Of a stretch of 64,000 bases of DNA, positions 7,226 to 16,400 are shown one piece after another. Source of the stretch: Taklimakanibacter deserti (GTDB lineage Bacteria; Pseudomonadota; Alphaproteobacteria; Rhizobiales; Aestuariivirgaceae); NCBI GenBank assembly GCA_003574785.1, contig QORU01000003.1, forward strand, positions 1 through 64,000, given 5' to 3'. Position 1 is the stretch's first letter. Every line of letters starts with the position of its first letter. The notes beneath the pieces were generated by a model that was not told the origin of the DNA, did no database searches, and saw only the letters and a list, made by a program, of their open reading frames with translations. Position numbers and translations under genes: made by a program.

Positions 7226-8896
7226 ATGTCGACAGCTTTGACCCTCAACAAGATCACCGCCCAAAAAGGCATTCCGGTCAGCGAAGCCGCGAAGAAGATC
7301 GCAGATCTCGGCTGGAACCCTTCCTATGTCCAGGAAGCCATGACCTTCCCGACCGACTATAAGATCACCAAGGCGCCGAAGGATCCGATGCGCCAGGTGC
7401 TGCGCTCATATTTCCCGATGCAGGAGGAAAAAGACAACCGCGTCTATGGTGCGCTCGACGCGGCGTTGCGCGGCGATATGTTCCGCAACGTCGAGCCGCG
7501 CTGGGTCGAATGGATGAAGCTATTCCTGGCGATCATACCGTTCCCCGAAATTTCCGCCGCGCGGTCGATGGCCATGGTCGGACGCCTGGCGCCGGGCGAG
7601 GATCTGAGGACCGGCTTCACCATGCAGATGGTCGACGAGTTCCGTCACTCGACCATCCAGATGAACCTCAAGAAGTGGTACATGGAGAACTACATCGATC
7701 CGGCCGGCTTCGACATCACCGAAGAAGCCTTCGGCAAATGCTATGCCACCACCATCGGCCGTCAGTTCGGTGAAGGCTTCATCACCGGCGATGCCATTAC
7801 CTCGGCCAATGTCTACCTCACGGTAGTCGCCGAGACGGCATTCACCAACACGCTGTTCGTCGCCATGCCGTCGGAAGCCGCCCGCAACGGCGACTACGCC
7901 CTGCCGACTGTGTTCCTGTCCGTGCAATCCGACGAGAGCCGGCATATCGGCAACGGCCATTCAATGCTGATGTCGATGCTCAAGGAGCCGGAAAATCACC
8001 TGCTGCTCGAGCGCGATCTCAAATATGCCTTCTGGCAGAACCATGCCATCGTCGATGCCGCTATCGGCACCTTCATCGAGTACGGCACCACCAACCGCGA
8101 CAAGAACAAGGAATCCTACGCGGAAATGTGGCATCGCTGGATCTTCGAGGACTACTACCGCACCTACATGCTGCCGCTCGAGAAATACGGCATCAAGATC
8201 CATCACGACGACGTGCAGACGGCCTGGAAGCGCCTGACCGAGAAGTTCTATGTCCACAAGGTGGCGCAGTTCTTCGCCGTCGGCTGGCCGGTCGCCTTCT
8301 GGCGCATCGAAGCCCAGACCGACAAGGACTTCGAATGGTTCGAGCACAAATATCCGGGCTGGTATGCCCAGTTCGGCGAATTCTGGAAGTGGTACGACAA
8401 GCTCTCGCATCGCGGCCAGACCAACATCCTGTTCAATGGCGACACGGGTTATGTCTATCCGCATCGCTGCTGGTCGAGCATGATCCCATGCGTGATCCGT
8501 GAGGACATCGCCGTCGACACCATCGACGGCAAGCTCCACACTTTCTGCCACGAGATCGACCGGTGGACGGCGGTCACCGCTTTTGCCGGGGAGTATGAGG
8601 GCCGCCCGACCCCTGCCATGGGCCGGTTCAGTGGTCGGCGCGAGTGGGAAAGCGTCTATCACAACTGGGATCTGGCCGACGCCATCAAGGATCTCGGCTT
8701 CGTCCGTACCGACGGCAAGACGCTCGTCGCCCAGCCGCATCTGCGCTTCGACGACAAGGAGATGTGGACGCTCGATGATGTGCGCGGCTACACGCTGAAG
8801 AGCCCGCTCATCACGCTGCGCGAGATGTCGCCGGCCGATCGGGAAAAGCATCTTGCCGAATATCGCAAGGGATTCACGATCAGGCCCTGCAACTGA
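7226..8896 (+). CDS. prmA: Propane/acetone 2-monooxygenase hydroxylase, large subunit
   Basis: 556 aa from the ATG at 7226, picked for the GGAGGA site at 7211; the frame also opens 11 codons upstream. This is the alpha subunit of a soluble di-iron monooxygenase (PrmA/MimA group), which inserts oxygen into propane at C-2 or into acetone or phenol. Both iron-binding helix pairs are visible: E108 with DEFRH (E138, H141), and E203 with DESRH (E237, H240). Length and flanking sequence match the propane monooxygenase subgroup rather than methane or toluene enzymes. First gene of the operon; the true substrate is inferred from gene order, not proven. Confidence 0.95.
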   Translation: MSTALTLNKITAQKGIPVSEAAKKIADLGWNPSYVQEAMTFPTDYKITKAPKDPMRQVLRSYFPMQEEKDNRVYGALDAALRGDMFRNVEPRWVEWMKLFLAIIPFPEISAARSMAMVGRLAPGEDLRTGFTMQMVDEFRHSTIQMNLKKWYMENYIDPAGFDITEEAFGKCYATTIGRQFGEGFITGDAITSANVYLTVVAETAFTNTLFVAMPSEAARNGDYALPTVFLSVQSDESRHIGNGHSMLMSMLKEPENHLLLERDLKYAFWQNHAIVDAAIGTFIEYGTTNRDKNKESYAEMWHRWIFEDYYRTYMLPLEKYGIKIHHDDVQTAWKRLTEKFYVHKVAQFFAVGWPVAFWRIEAQTDKDFEWFEHKYPGWYAQFGEFWKWYDKLSHRGQTNILFNGDTGYVYPHRCWSSMIPCVIREDIAVDTIDGKLHTFCHEIDRWTAVTAFAGEYEGRPTPAMGRFSGRREWESVYHNWDLADAIKDLGFVRTDGKTLVAQPHLRFDDKEMWTLDDVRGYTLKSPLITLREMSPADREKHLAEYRKGFTIRPCN

Positions 8897-8906
8897 TCCG
8901 TGACCC

Positions 8907-8930
8907 CGGAGCCGGCTTCGGCCGGCTCCG
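8907..8930 (+). promoter_or_regulatory. Intercistronic hairpin with a UUCG tetraloop
   Basis: A perfect 9-bp GC-rich stem closed by C(UUCG)G lies 10 nt after the prmA stop. There is no U-tract, so it is unlikely to be a full terminator. Extra-stable UUCG hairpins in this position usually block 3' exonucleases or mark a processing site, which would give more hydroxylase than reductase mRNA. The role is inference. Confidence 0.6.
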
Positions 8931-8980
8931 CCCCTCTTCATCCTCAACGACCAGATGGCGATCATCGGGAGAGCCTAGTC

Positions 8981-10018
8981 ATGGCCGATGTCCATACCGT
9001 TCGACTTCAGCCCGTCGGCATCGAGTTCGAGGTCGAGGAAGGAGAGACCGTCCTCAATGCGGCGTTCCGCCAGGGAATTGCCCTGCCGCATGGCTGCAAG
9101 GAGGGACAATGCTCGGCCTGCAAATGCATTCTCGGTGATGGTGAAGTCGAACTGAAGAAGTACTCGACTTTCGCGCTCAATGAGATGGAGCGCTCGCAAA
9201 ATCACATCCTTCTGTGCCGCACGCTGGTCTATTCGGACGTCGATGTCGAGCTGCTGAACTACGATGAGGAAGTGCTGTCCAAGTCGATTCCGGTGAAGGA
9301 ATTCGACGGCATCGTGACGGAGATCACCCAGCCGACCCACGATATCCGCCGACTTGAAATCGAATTGGCGCAACCCATGAAATTCTGGGCGGGGCAATAT
9401 GCCGACATCACGCTCTCGGGGGCGGAGACGATTACCCGCTCGTTTTCCATGGCAAATCCGCCGGGCGAAACCAAAAAATTCGCGTTCATCATCAAAAAAT
9501 ACCCCAACGGGAAATTCTCCTCCCGCCTCGACGGTGACCTCGAGCCAGGAACGGCCGTGCGGATCAAAGGCCCCTACGGAACCTGCTTTCGCCGAGAAGG
9601 ACGAGACGGAGCCATGATCCTGGTCGGCGGCGGTTCCGGCATGTCGCCCCTGTGGTCGATCTTGCACGACCATCTCGCCAGCGGCGAACCGAAGCCAGTC
9701 TATTTCTTCTATGGTGCGCGCACCCGCAACGATCTGTTCTACCTAGAGGACTTCGCCCGCATCACCGGCGAAAATCCGGCCTTTACCTTTGTGCCGGTGC
9801 TTTCAAATGCCGCCGACGATGCCGGCTGGACCGGCGAGAAGGGCTTCGTTCACGAGACGGTTGCCGCCTATCTGAAGCGCCTCGGTCTGGGCAGCAATGT
9901 CGATGTCTATGCCTGCGGACCGACGCCAATGATCGACGCGCTGACGCCGGTCCTGGTGATGCACGACGTCGAGAGCGACCGCATCTACTTCGACAAATTC
10001 ACGCCGGCGCCCACGTGA
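8981..10018 (+). CDS. prmB: Monooxygenase reductase component
   Basis: 345 aa from the ATG at 8981 (GGGAGAG upstream); an in-frame upstream start would add 27 non-homologous residues. The N-terminal plant-type 2Fe-2S domain has C39, C44, C47 and C79. It is followed by an FAD domain with RSFSMAN at 153-159 and an NAD domain with GGGSGMSP at 216-223 and a C-terminal CGPTPMID. It moves electrons from NADH to the di-iron hydroxylase. Second gene of the operon, 84 bp after prmA with the UUCG hairpin between them. Confidence 0.95.
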   Translation: MADVHTVRLQPVGIEFEVEEGETVLNAAFRQGIALPHGCKEGQCSACKCILGDGEVELKKYSTFALNEMERSQNHILLCRTLVYSDVDVELLNYDEEVLSKSIPVKEFDGIVTEITQPTHDIRRLEIELAQPMKFWAGQYADITLSGAETITRSFSMANPPGETKKFAFIIKKYPNGKFSSRLDGDLEPGTAVRIKGPYGTCFRREGRDGAMILVGGGSGMSPLWSILHDHLASGEPKPVYFFYGARTRNDLFYLEDFARITGENPAFTFVPVLSNAADDAGWTGEKGFVHETVAAYLKRLGLGSNVDVYACGPTPMIDALTPVLVMHDVESDRIYFDKFTPAPT

Positions 10019-10076
10019 TGGACGCGGCCTGGATGAACGCAACGCCACTCAACCCGATACTCGAAGGGAGGAACTC

Positions 10077-11147
10077 ATGAGTACAGCAGCAGGCACAGCA
10101 GCAAAATCAGGCGCAGCAGGCTCCGCCGTGTTCGCCGACTCCGACAGCCGGAGATACCGGTATTTCGAACCCAAGGGCAAACGCGCCACCCATTATGAGG
10201 ATGTAACGGTTGACGTTCAGCCAGATCCCGAACGCTATCTCCTGCAGGACTGGATCATCAATTTTCCGAATGGCAAAGGCGCCTACTACAAGGACGCCAC
10301 TGCCGCAAAGAGCTCCAACTGGCATGCTTTCCGCGCGCCCGACCAGGAGTGGGAACGCACGCACTACCAGCGGCAATCGAAGATCGAAGCCATGGTGCAG
10401 AGCGTCATCGCCAATGGCCGCAAGGCGCGCGCACCGCAAAGCTTCAACAAGGTGTGGGTAAAGATCCTGCAGACCCATCTCGGCGCCTGGAAACACGCCG
10501 AATTCGGCCTCGGCACCGCCCTCATGCAGGCGCAGCGCTATGGCTACACGCAGATGATCAACAATGCCACGTTGACCAACTCGTCCTACAAGCTGCGTCT
10601 TGCCCAGGACATCACGCTCTACCTCGCCGAGATCGGCATGGATATTTCGGGCTTCGACGATCAGGCCGGAAAGCGCGCCTGGCTCGAGGACAAGATCTGG
10701 CAGGGAACGCGCGAAGCGGTCGAGTCGATCATGGGCTCGGAAGATTATCTCGAACAGTACTTCGCCACCAACATCGTGTTCGAACCGCTGGTCGGCGAAT
10801 TGTTCCGCAGCGGCTTCCTGATGCAGGCGGCATCCCAGAACGGGGACTTCATCACACCCTCGGTCATCTCGGCGGCGGAAGCCGACTATGAACGCAACCT
10901 CGCCAATGCCATCGATCTGTTCCATCTTCTCAGTCACGACGACGGGCATGCCGCGCACAACAAGCGGCTGTTCGGCGGCTGGCTGAAACGGCACGTCGGT
11001 CTCGCCAACAAAGCCGCTGCCGGTCTGCAGCCGATCTGGTCGCAGCCGCATGCCAAGCCGGTTCAGTTCGCCGATGCGCGGGCTCAGTCGGTCGAACGCA
11101 TCAAGTCCATCACCAGCGAGCTCGGTCTCGCCCTTCCCCAGGAGTAA
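10077..11147 (+). CDS. prmC: Monooxygenase hydroxylase, small subunit
   Basis: 356 aa, the beta subunit of the hydroxylase heterodimer or hexamer. It has the ferritin-like fold of the family but lacks the metal-binding ExxH pairs, as expected. An Ala/Ser/Gly-rich N-terminal tail of about 25 residues precedes RYRYFEPKGKRATHYEDVT, a recognisable start of this family. A strong GGGAGGAA ribosome site precedes the ATG, 58 bp after prmB. The gene is needed for hydroxylase assembly and for docking the coupling protein. Confidence 0.94.
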   Translation: MSTAAGTAAKSGAAGSAVFADSDSRRYRYFEPKGKRATHYEDVTVDVQPDPERYLLQDWIINFPNGKGAYYKDATAAKSSNWHAFRAPDQEWERTHYQRQSKIEAMVQSVIANGRKARAPQSFNKVWVKILQTHLGAWKHAEFGLGTALMQAQRYGYTQMINNATLTNSSYKLRLAQDITLYLAEIGMDISGFDDQAGKRAWLEDKIWQGTREAVESIMGSEDYLEQYFATNIVFEPLVGELFRSGFLMQAASQNGDFITPSVISAAEADYERNLANAIDLFHLLSHDDGHAAHNKRLFGGWLKRHVGLANKAAAGLQPIWSQPHAKPVQFADARAQSVERIKSITSELGLALPQE

Positions 11148-11153
11148 CCAGGC

Positions 11154-11525
11154 ATGTCGGAAGCTTCACGAGCTGCAACCAGCCACACCGTCTTCAAGAA
11201 GATGAGCGACATCGTCTTTGAGGACACCATCTCGGACCAGTGCGGTGTCACCATGAACGACAGCGTCGAGGCCAGGGCGATCGCCGAATTCATGGCGCAG
11301 AAGCCGGGCGTCACGGTGACCTACCAGCCGGCGCTCATCCGTATCGACGGCCGCGGCAAGCTGGTCTTCAAGATGGACGAAATCAGCGAAATTCTCGGCA
11401 AGGAGATGACGGCGTCGATCTTCGAGGTGAACACCTCGACGCATTACGGCCGCATGGTGCGTGTCGACGACAACACCGTCACCTTGTTCGGCAACATGGA
11501 GGACATGTTCGAATACATCCAGTAG
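11154..11525 (+). CDS. prmD: Monooxygenase coupling (effector) protein
   Basis: 123 aa, MmoB/DmpM family. These cofactor-free proteins bind the hydroxylase and gate oxygen activation and substrate entry. The sequence has the typical small alternating pattern (DTISDQCGVTMNDSVEARAI, then GVTVTYQPALIRIDGRGKLVF) and ends with a short acidic tail. It starts 6 bp after prmC and so is translationally linked. The A-B-C-D order is that of mycobacterial mimABCD and actinobacterial prmABCD. Confidence 0.93.
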   Translation: MSEASRAATSHTVFKKMSDIVFEDTISDQCGVTMNDSVEARAIAEFMAQKPGVTVTYQPALIRIDGRGKLVFKMDEISEILGKEMTASIFEVNTSTHYGRMVRVDDNTVTLFGNMEDMFEYIQ

Positions 11526-11556
11526 CCGGCGTTATCGGTACCGGATCGACGACAGC

Positions 11557-11580
11557 GCCGGCGGCCGATGGTCCGCCGGC
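11557..11580 (+). promoter_or_regulatory. Intercistronic hairpin after prmD
   Basis: GCCGGCGG and CCGCCGGC form a perfect 8-bp stem around an 8-nt loop in the 104-bp gap between prmD and the amidohydrolase gene. No T-run follows. It marks the boundary between enzyme-component genes and accessory genes and may stabilise the upstream mRNA. Confidence 0.5.
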
Positions 11581-11629
11581 AACCAGGACACGGGAGGCGG
11601 CCTGCCCGCCCAAGGAGAGGAGAACGAGA

Positions 11630-12649
11630 ATGTTCACGACACCATCAGGCGAGAAGGTCTTCGTCATCGACGGCCATACGCATTTCTGGGACGGCAGTCC
11701 GGAGAACCAGAAGAACATCCACGGCAAGCAGTTCATCGAATGCTTCTACGCCTATCACACGGCGCTGAGCCCCAAGGACAAGCTGTGGCCGAAGGCGAAG
11801 TTCGAGAAGTACAGCGCCGAAGACATGTACAACGATCTTTTTGTCGATGGCCCCGACGACATGGCCATCGTGCAATCCACCTATCTCACCGATTTCTACA
11901 AGAAAGGCTTCAACACCATCGAGCAGAACGCCCAGATGGCGAAGAAGTACAAGGACCGCTTCATCCTGAACGGATCCTTCGATCCGCGCCACGGCAACAA
12001 GGCGCTCGACTACATCAAGCACATGAAGGAGGAGTTCAACATCAAGGGGGTAAAGCTCTACACCGCCGAATGGAACGGAGATTCGCGCGGCTGGAGACTC
12101 ACCGACAAGGATGCGTACAAGTGCCTCGAACTTTGCGACAAGCTGGGTATCGTCAATATCCACGTCCACAAGGGTCCGACGATCATCCCGCTCGACAAGG
12201 ACGCCTTCGACGTTCATGACGTCGACCATGCGGCCACCGATTTCCAGGGGCTCAACTTCATCATCGAACATTGCGGCCTGCCGCGCCTCGATGATTTCTG
12301 CTGGATCGCGGTGCAGGAAACCAATGTGCTTGGCGGTCTCGCGGTGGCGTTGCCCTTCATCCACAGCCGTCCGCGCTACTTCGCGGAGGTCATCGCCGAA
12401 TTGCTGTTCTGGCTGGGCGAGGACAAGCTGCTGTTCGGCAGCGACTATGCCATCTGGACGCCGCGCTGGCTGGTGGAGAAGTTCTGGAGCTTCGAACTGC
12501 CGGAGGACATCAAGCAGGAGCGCGGTGTCGACCTGACCCCGCAGGCCAAGCGCAAGATCCTCGGCCTCAACGCCGCGCGCCTCTACGACATCGATGTCGA
12601 GAAGCAACTCGCCAAGTTGCAGCCGCGCCAGCCGGCGGCAGCGGAGTAG
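11630..12649 (+). CDS. Amidohydrolase-family protein of the monooxygenase operon
   Basis: 339 aa from the ATG at 11630, preceded by GGAGAGG. The frame is open much further upstream, but that part lies in antisense-like shadow of prmD. Motifs of the amidohydrolase_2 (TIM-barrel metal hydrolase/decarboxylase) group: DGHTHFW near residue 14, NIHVHKGP near 181, IIEHCGLP near 216 and GSDYAIWTPRW near 270. A homologue sits at this same position in known prm/mim operons. Its reaction is not established; suggestions include hydrolysis of a product ester or metal-centre maturation. I report only family and context. Confidence 0.88.
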   Translation: MFTTPSGEKVFVIDGHTHFWDGSPENQKNIHGKQFIECFYAYHTALSPKDKLWPKAKFEKYSAEDMYNDLFVDGPDDMAIVQSTYLTDFYKKGFNTIEQNAQMAKKYKDRFILNGSFDPRHGNKALDYIKHMKEEFNIKGVKLYTAEWNGDSRGWRLTDKDAYKCLELCDKLGIVNIHVHKGPTIIPLDKDAFDVHDVDHAATDFQGLNFIIEHCGLPRLDDFCWIAVQETNVLGGLAVALPFIHSRPRYFAEVIAELLFWLGEDKLLFGSDYAIWTPRWLVEKFWSFELPEDIKQERGVDLTPQAKRKILGLNAARLYDIDVEKQLAKLQPRQPAAAE

Positions 12650-12654
12650 GGCCG

Positions 12655-13479
12655 ATGGGCGCGCGCCGCCACGCGACGGGCCCGATTGCGGAAGTCTGGT
12701 CACGGCTCGACGCCGTGACCGACCCCGAGCTCGATGAGGCCGTGACGGATCTTGACTTCATCGAAAGCGTCGAGGTTTCGGATACCGGCGAGGTCGACAT
12801 CGCCTTCAGGCTTCCGACCTACTGGTGTTCGGCCAACTTTGCCTTCCTGATGGCCGATGACATCAGGCGGCAGGTGTCGGCGCTTCCCTGGGTCACCAGG
12901 GTGCGTCCGCGGCTCGAGGACCATATGTGTGCCGATGACATCAATCACGGCGTGCAAAACGACATGCCTTTCGACAAGGCGCTTGCCGGCTTCGGGACTG
13001 CCGGTTCGCTCGATGAGGTGCGGGACAAGTTCCGGCGCAAGGCCTTCGAGCGGCGGCAGGAGGCGGTACTGCGGGCGCTGCTGGCGCAGGGTCTGGCCGA
13101 CGCCCACATCAGCGCGATGACGTCAGGCCTCCTTGCAGAGCTTTTGATCGAGGATGCAAGTGCCGCGCGGCAGCGCCGGCGCTATCTCGATCTGCTGGCG
13201 GCGCTGGGGCATGTCGGTGGACCGATAAGCCGGGCTTTCGTCACCTATGACGGCTCGCCCATCGCGGCAGACGAACTCGCCGGCCACTTGCAGCGCCTGA
13301 AGGCGGTCCGCATCAACATGGAATTTGGCGGCGCCCTGTGCCGGGGGCTTCTTGCCGCCCGCTACCGGGAGTTCGACCCGGAAAAGGACGAGCCGACCCT
13401 GGTCGATTTCATGCTCGACCGGGTGCCACCGCGAAAACAAGCCGACAACGGACGTGAAGGCGTGCCGGATCACCCGTAA
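12655..13479 (+). CDS. MIP18/DUF59-type metal-cluster assembly protein
   Basis: 274 aa. Residues 10-95 match the MIP18 (DUF59) domain: VTDPELDEAVTDLDFIESVE and RLPTYWCSANFAFLMADD, with a conserved Cys. This domain occurs in PaaD/SufT-type Fe-S or di-iron maturation factors. The C-terminal 170 residues are helical and not recognised. It starts 5 bp after the amidohydrolase stop and precedes the chaperonin gene. By position it most likely helps load iron into PrmA; that is inference from family and context. Confidence 0.85.
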   Translation: MGARRHATGPIAEVWSRLDAVTDPELDEAVTDLDFIESVEVSDTGEVDIAFRLPTYWCSANFAFLMADDIRRQVSALPWVTRVRPRLEDHMCADDINHGVQNDMPFDKALAGFGTAGSLDEVRDKFRRKAFERRQEAVLRALLAQGLADAHISAMTSGLLAELLIEDASAARQRRRYLDLLAALGHVGGPISRAFVTYDGSPIAADELAGHLQRLKAVRINMEFGGALCRGLLAARYREFDPEKDEPTLVDFMLDRVPPRKQADNGREGVPDHP

Positions 13480-13528
13480 GGGCCCAGCAACAGAACGCGC
13501 CAGGACGCATAACGAAGAGGAGACGAAA

Positions 13529-15160
13529 ATGGCGAAACACCTGCTGCACAAGAACGAGGCCCGCGAGGCCCTGGCGAGGGGCGTATCGAAGCTCGCGGCC
13601 GCGGTCGAGCCGACGCTTGGCCCGAAGGGCATGAATGCGATGGTCGACCGGCCGCTCGGCACACCGATCGTATCGCGCGACGGCGTCACCATCGCCTCCG
13701 AAATCGAACTGCCGGACCGGTTTGAAAACATGGGGGCGCAGATCGTGCGGGAAGTGTCGATGCAGACCAACGAGGTTGCAGGCGACGGCACGACGACGGC
13801 CATGGTTCTCGCCAATGGCCTCATCCAGGGCGGCGTCTCCGCCCTGAAGCGCGGCGCCAAGCCCGTCGATCTGTGCAAAGGCATCGACCGTGCCGTCGAT
13901 GTCGTCCTCGAATCTCTCAAGGAGATGGCAAAGCCGGCCTCCGACCGCAAATCCCTGGAGGCGGTGGCGACCATCGCCGCAACCAACGGCGACCTTGGCC
14001 GCATGATCGCCGAGGCCATCGATCGGGTGGGACGCAACGGCATCATCACCTCCGAGTTCGGCCTCACCGTCGACACGACTCTCGAGATCGTCGAAGGCAT
14101 GTCCTTCGATCGCGGCTACATTTCGCACCACATGGTGACCGATGTGGAGAAGATGGAGGTGGTGCTCGACCAGCCTTACATCCTCTTGACCGATCTCAAG
14201 ATCCAGTCGCCCGGCCAGCTCGAAAAAATCCGTGCAGCGGTCTCGGCCAAGGGGCGTCCCCTGGTCATCATCGCCGAGGATGTCGCGCCCGAGGTGGTGA
14301 TGACGCTGCTGGGCGATGGCAATCGCGGCAAGGTACTCGTGGTCAACCCGCCGGATTATGGCCACTGGCGCAAGGCGATGATGGACGATCTGGCGATCCT
14401 CACCGGCGGCAAGGTCATTGCCCGTGACCTCGGCGGCAAGTTGGAGAGCGCCACGCCTGCCGATCTTGGAACCGCATGGCAGATTCGCGCCAGCGCGCGG
14501 GAGACCGTCATCATCCGTGGCGGCGGCGACGCGAGCGCGATCGCTGCCCGGCGCGCGCAAATCGCGCGGCAATATGGTCTGGCGCCGCCCAACATCGAGC
14601 AGGACAAGCTGCGCGAACGCCTGGCGAAGATTTCCGGCGGGACCGCCGTGATCCTCGCCGGCGGCGTAACGCCGGTGGAGCAGAAACGGACCATCCAGCT
14701 GATCGACGACGCGCTGCACGCAGCACGCGCCGCGGCGGAAGAGGGCATCGTTCCCGGGGGCGGCACCGCGCTGGCGCAATGCGCAGCGACCGTCGGCCGC
14801 AAGCTTGGCAACATCAATGGCGATCTCGGCGAGGGGATACGCCTGGTACGCGACGTCCTGGTGCGGCCGGCGGCGCTGATCGCCGGCAATGCCGGCTACG
14901 ATCCCTCCGAGATCGTGGAAAAGCTGTTGCAGTCGAAGCCGGGCACCGGCTTCGATGCGGCGAACGGGGTCTTCGCCGACATGATCGATGCCGGCATCAT
15001 CGACCCGGTGCGCGTCACCTGTGCGGCGCTGCGCAACGCGGCCTCGGTCGCCAATCTGGTGCTGACGACCGAGACCCTCGTCGTCAACCTGCCGGAAGAT
15101 TTCGATCCGACAGCCGGTCCGGCGCTTGGCGGCGGCGCCGAGAAGCTCGGCCGCGCCTGA
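13529..15160 (+). CDS. Dedicated GroEL-type chaperonin of the monooxygenase operon
   Basis: 543 aa from the ATG at 13529 (GAAGAGGAG upstream). Chaperonin 60 hallmarks are present: TLGPKGMN near residue 30, the ATPase motif AGDGTTTAMVLA near 85, and VPGGGTAL near 405. It diverges from housekeeping GroEL and lacks the Gly-Gly-Met tail, ending instead in a short GGGAEKLGRA. No groES accompanies it. In mycobacterial mim operons the equivalent chaperonin (MimG) is required to fold the hydroxylase large subunit; the same role is inferred here. Confidence 0.93.
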   Translation: MAKHLLHKNEAREALARGVSKLAAAVEPTLGPKGMNAMVDRPLGTPIVSRDGVTIASEIELPDRFENMGAQIVREVSMQTNEVAGDGTTTAMVLANGLIQGGVSALKRGAKPVDLCKGIDRAVDVVLESLKEMAKPASDRKSLEAVATIAATNGDLGRMIAEAIDRVGRNGIITSEFGLTVDTTLEIVEGMSFDRGYISHHMVTDVEKMEVVLDQPYILLTDLKIQSPGQLEKIRAAVSAKGRPLVIIAEDVAPEVVMTLLGDGNRGKVLVVNPPDYGHWRKAMMDDLAILTGGKVIARDLGGKLESATPADLGTAWQIRASARETVIIRGGGDASAIAARRAQIARQYGLAPPNIEQDKLRERLAKISGGTAVILAGGVTPVEQKRTIQLIDDALHAARAAAEEGIVPGGGTALAQCAATVGRKLGNINGDLGEGIRLVRDVLVRPAALIAGNAGYDPSEIVEKLLQSKPGTGFDAANGVFADMIDAGIIDPVRVTCAALRNAASVANLVLTTETLVVNLPEDFDPTAGPALGGGAEKLGRA

Positions 15161-15193
15161 GTCCGCAAGACCATTCACAGGGAGATCACGGCC

Positions 15194-16237
15194 ATGAAAG
15201 CCGCACGACTGTACCAATATGACGAGAAGATGAACGTCCAGCTGAAATACGAGACGGTCGCCGATCCGACGATCAACGCGCCGGATGAGGTCGTGGTCCG
15301 CGTTGGGGCCGCCGGCCTGTGCCGTACCGACCTCCATATCATCGAGGGCGTCTGGCGTGACGCAATGGACCCGAATGGAAATCTGCTCCCCTACATCATG
15401 GGCCATGAGAATGCAGGCTGGGTCGAAGCAATAGGAAGCGGCGTCAAATCGGTGAAGGTCGGCGACTCCGTGATCTGCCATCCGCTGCGCACATGTGGCA
15501 TCTGCCTGTCCTGTCGCCACGGCCACGACATGCATTGTGAAAGCGGGATTTTTCCGGGTCTCGGAACCAATGGCGGCTTCGCGGAATACTTCATCACCAG
15601 CGAGCGCGCCCTGATCAAGCTCAACAAGAACGTCACCCCCATCGACGTCGCGCCCATGGCAGATGCCGGCATCACCGCCTATCGCGCCGCCAAGAAGGCC
15701 GCGAAGGTGCTGCCACCCGGAACCTGGTGCGCCTTGCTCGGTATCGGCGGGCTCGGCCATATTGCGCTTCAGTGCCTGAACGAATTGTGCAGCGCCAAGG
15801 TGGTGGCGATCGATCGCAACCCGAAGGCGCGCGAAATGGCGCAGTCGATGGGGGCCACTGCAGTCCATGATGGCGGCAAGAACATGGTCGAGGAGGTGCG
15901 CGAGCTCACCGGCGGCGGCGCCCATGTGGTCATCGACTTCGTCGGCGAGCTCGGCGTCGAGAATCTGTGCTGGAAGATGGTACGGCGCGGCGGGCAATAC
16001 ATCGCCGTCGGCTATGGCGGCAAGATCGAGGTACCCACGTTGCACATGATCATCAACGAGGTCAATCTCGGCGGTAGCCTGGTCGGCAACTTTACCGAGC
16101 TGGTCGAACTGATGGAGCTCAACGCCCAGGGCAAGGTGAAGATGCATTCGTCACGCTACAAGCTCGCCGACATCAACTCGGCCATCGACGATTTCAAGGC
16201 GGGCCGCTTCGCCGGACGCGCCGTCGTGGTGCCGTAG
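15194..16237 (+). CDS. adh: Zinc-dependent NAD+ alcohol dehydrogenase
   Basis: 347 aa, medium-chain dehydrogenase/reductase. Catalytic zinc ligands C43 and H71-E72 (GHE), structural zinc cysteines C101, C104, C107 and C115, and the NAD motif GIGGLG near residue 190. It starts 33 bp after the chaperonin gene with a GGGAGATC ribosome site. In this operon the natural job is oxidation of 2-propanol to acetone, the step after subterminal propane hydroxylation. Specificity is inferred from context. Confidence 0.93.
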   Translation: MKAARLYQYDEKMNVQLKYETVADPTINAPDEVVVRVGAAGLCRTDLHIIEGVWRDAMDPNGNLLPYIMGHENAGWVEAIGSGVKSVKVGDSVICHPLRTCGICLSCRHGHDMHCESGIFPGLGTNGGFAEYFITSERALIKLNKNVTPIDVAPMADAGITAYRAAKKAAKVLPPGTWCALLGIGGLGHIALQCLNELCSAKVVAIDRNPKAREMAQSMGATAVHDGGKNMVEEVRELTGGGAHVVIDFVGELGVENLCWKMVRRGGQYIAVGYGGKIEVPTLHMIINEVNLGGSLVGNFTELVELMELNAQGKVKMHSSRYKLADINSAIDDFKAGRFAGRAVVVP

Positions 16238-16400
16238 ACGAATGAATGCTGACCGAGCGGCAGGCTGCCATGTCGTAGTGGGATACTACCTACGGGTTTG
16301 AACTGGATGGTATGAATGTCCATAGAGCCGCCGGAAACAAGCGCGGCATGAGAAACAGGAGTGAGTTCCCGACGGAGCCGACACCATAAGGGAGGACTTG

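Noticed and set aside
8907..8930. The prmA-prmB hairpin as a transcription terminator
   Set aside because: No U-tract follows, and prmB, prmC and prmD must be made with prmA; a stabilising or processing role fits better.
13409..16147. A 912-codon open frame on the minus strand
   Set aside because: It is the antisense shadow of the groEL and adh genes, created by high GC at third codon positions. It has no family motif, and it reads through two genes with strong motifs and ribosome sites on the plus strand.
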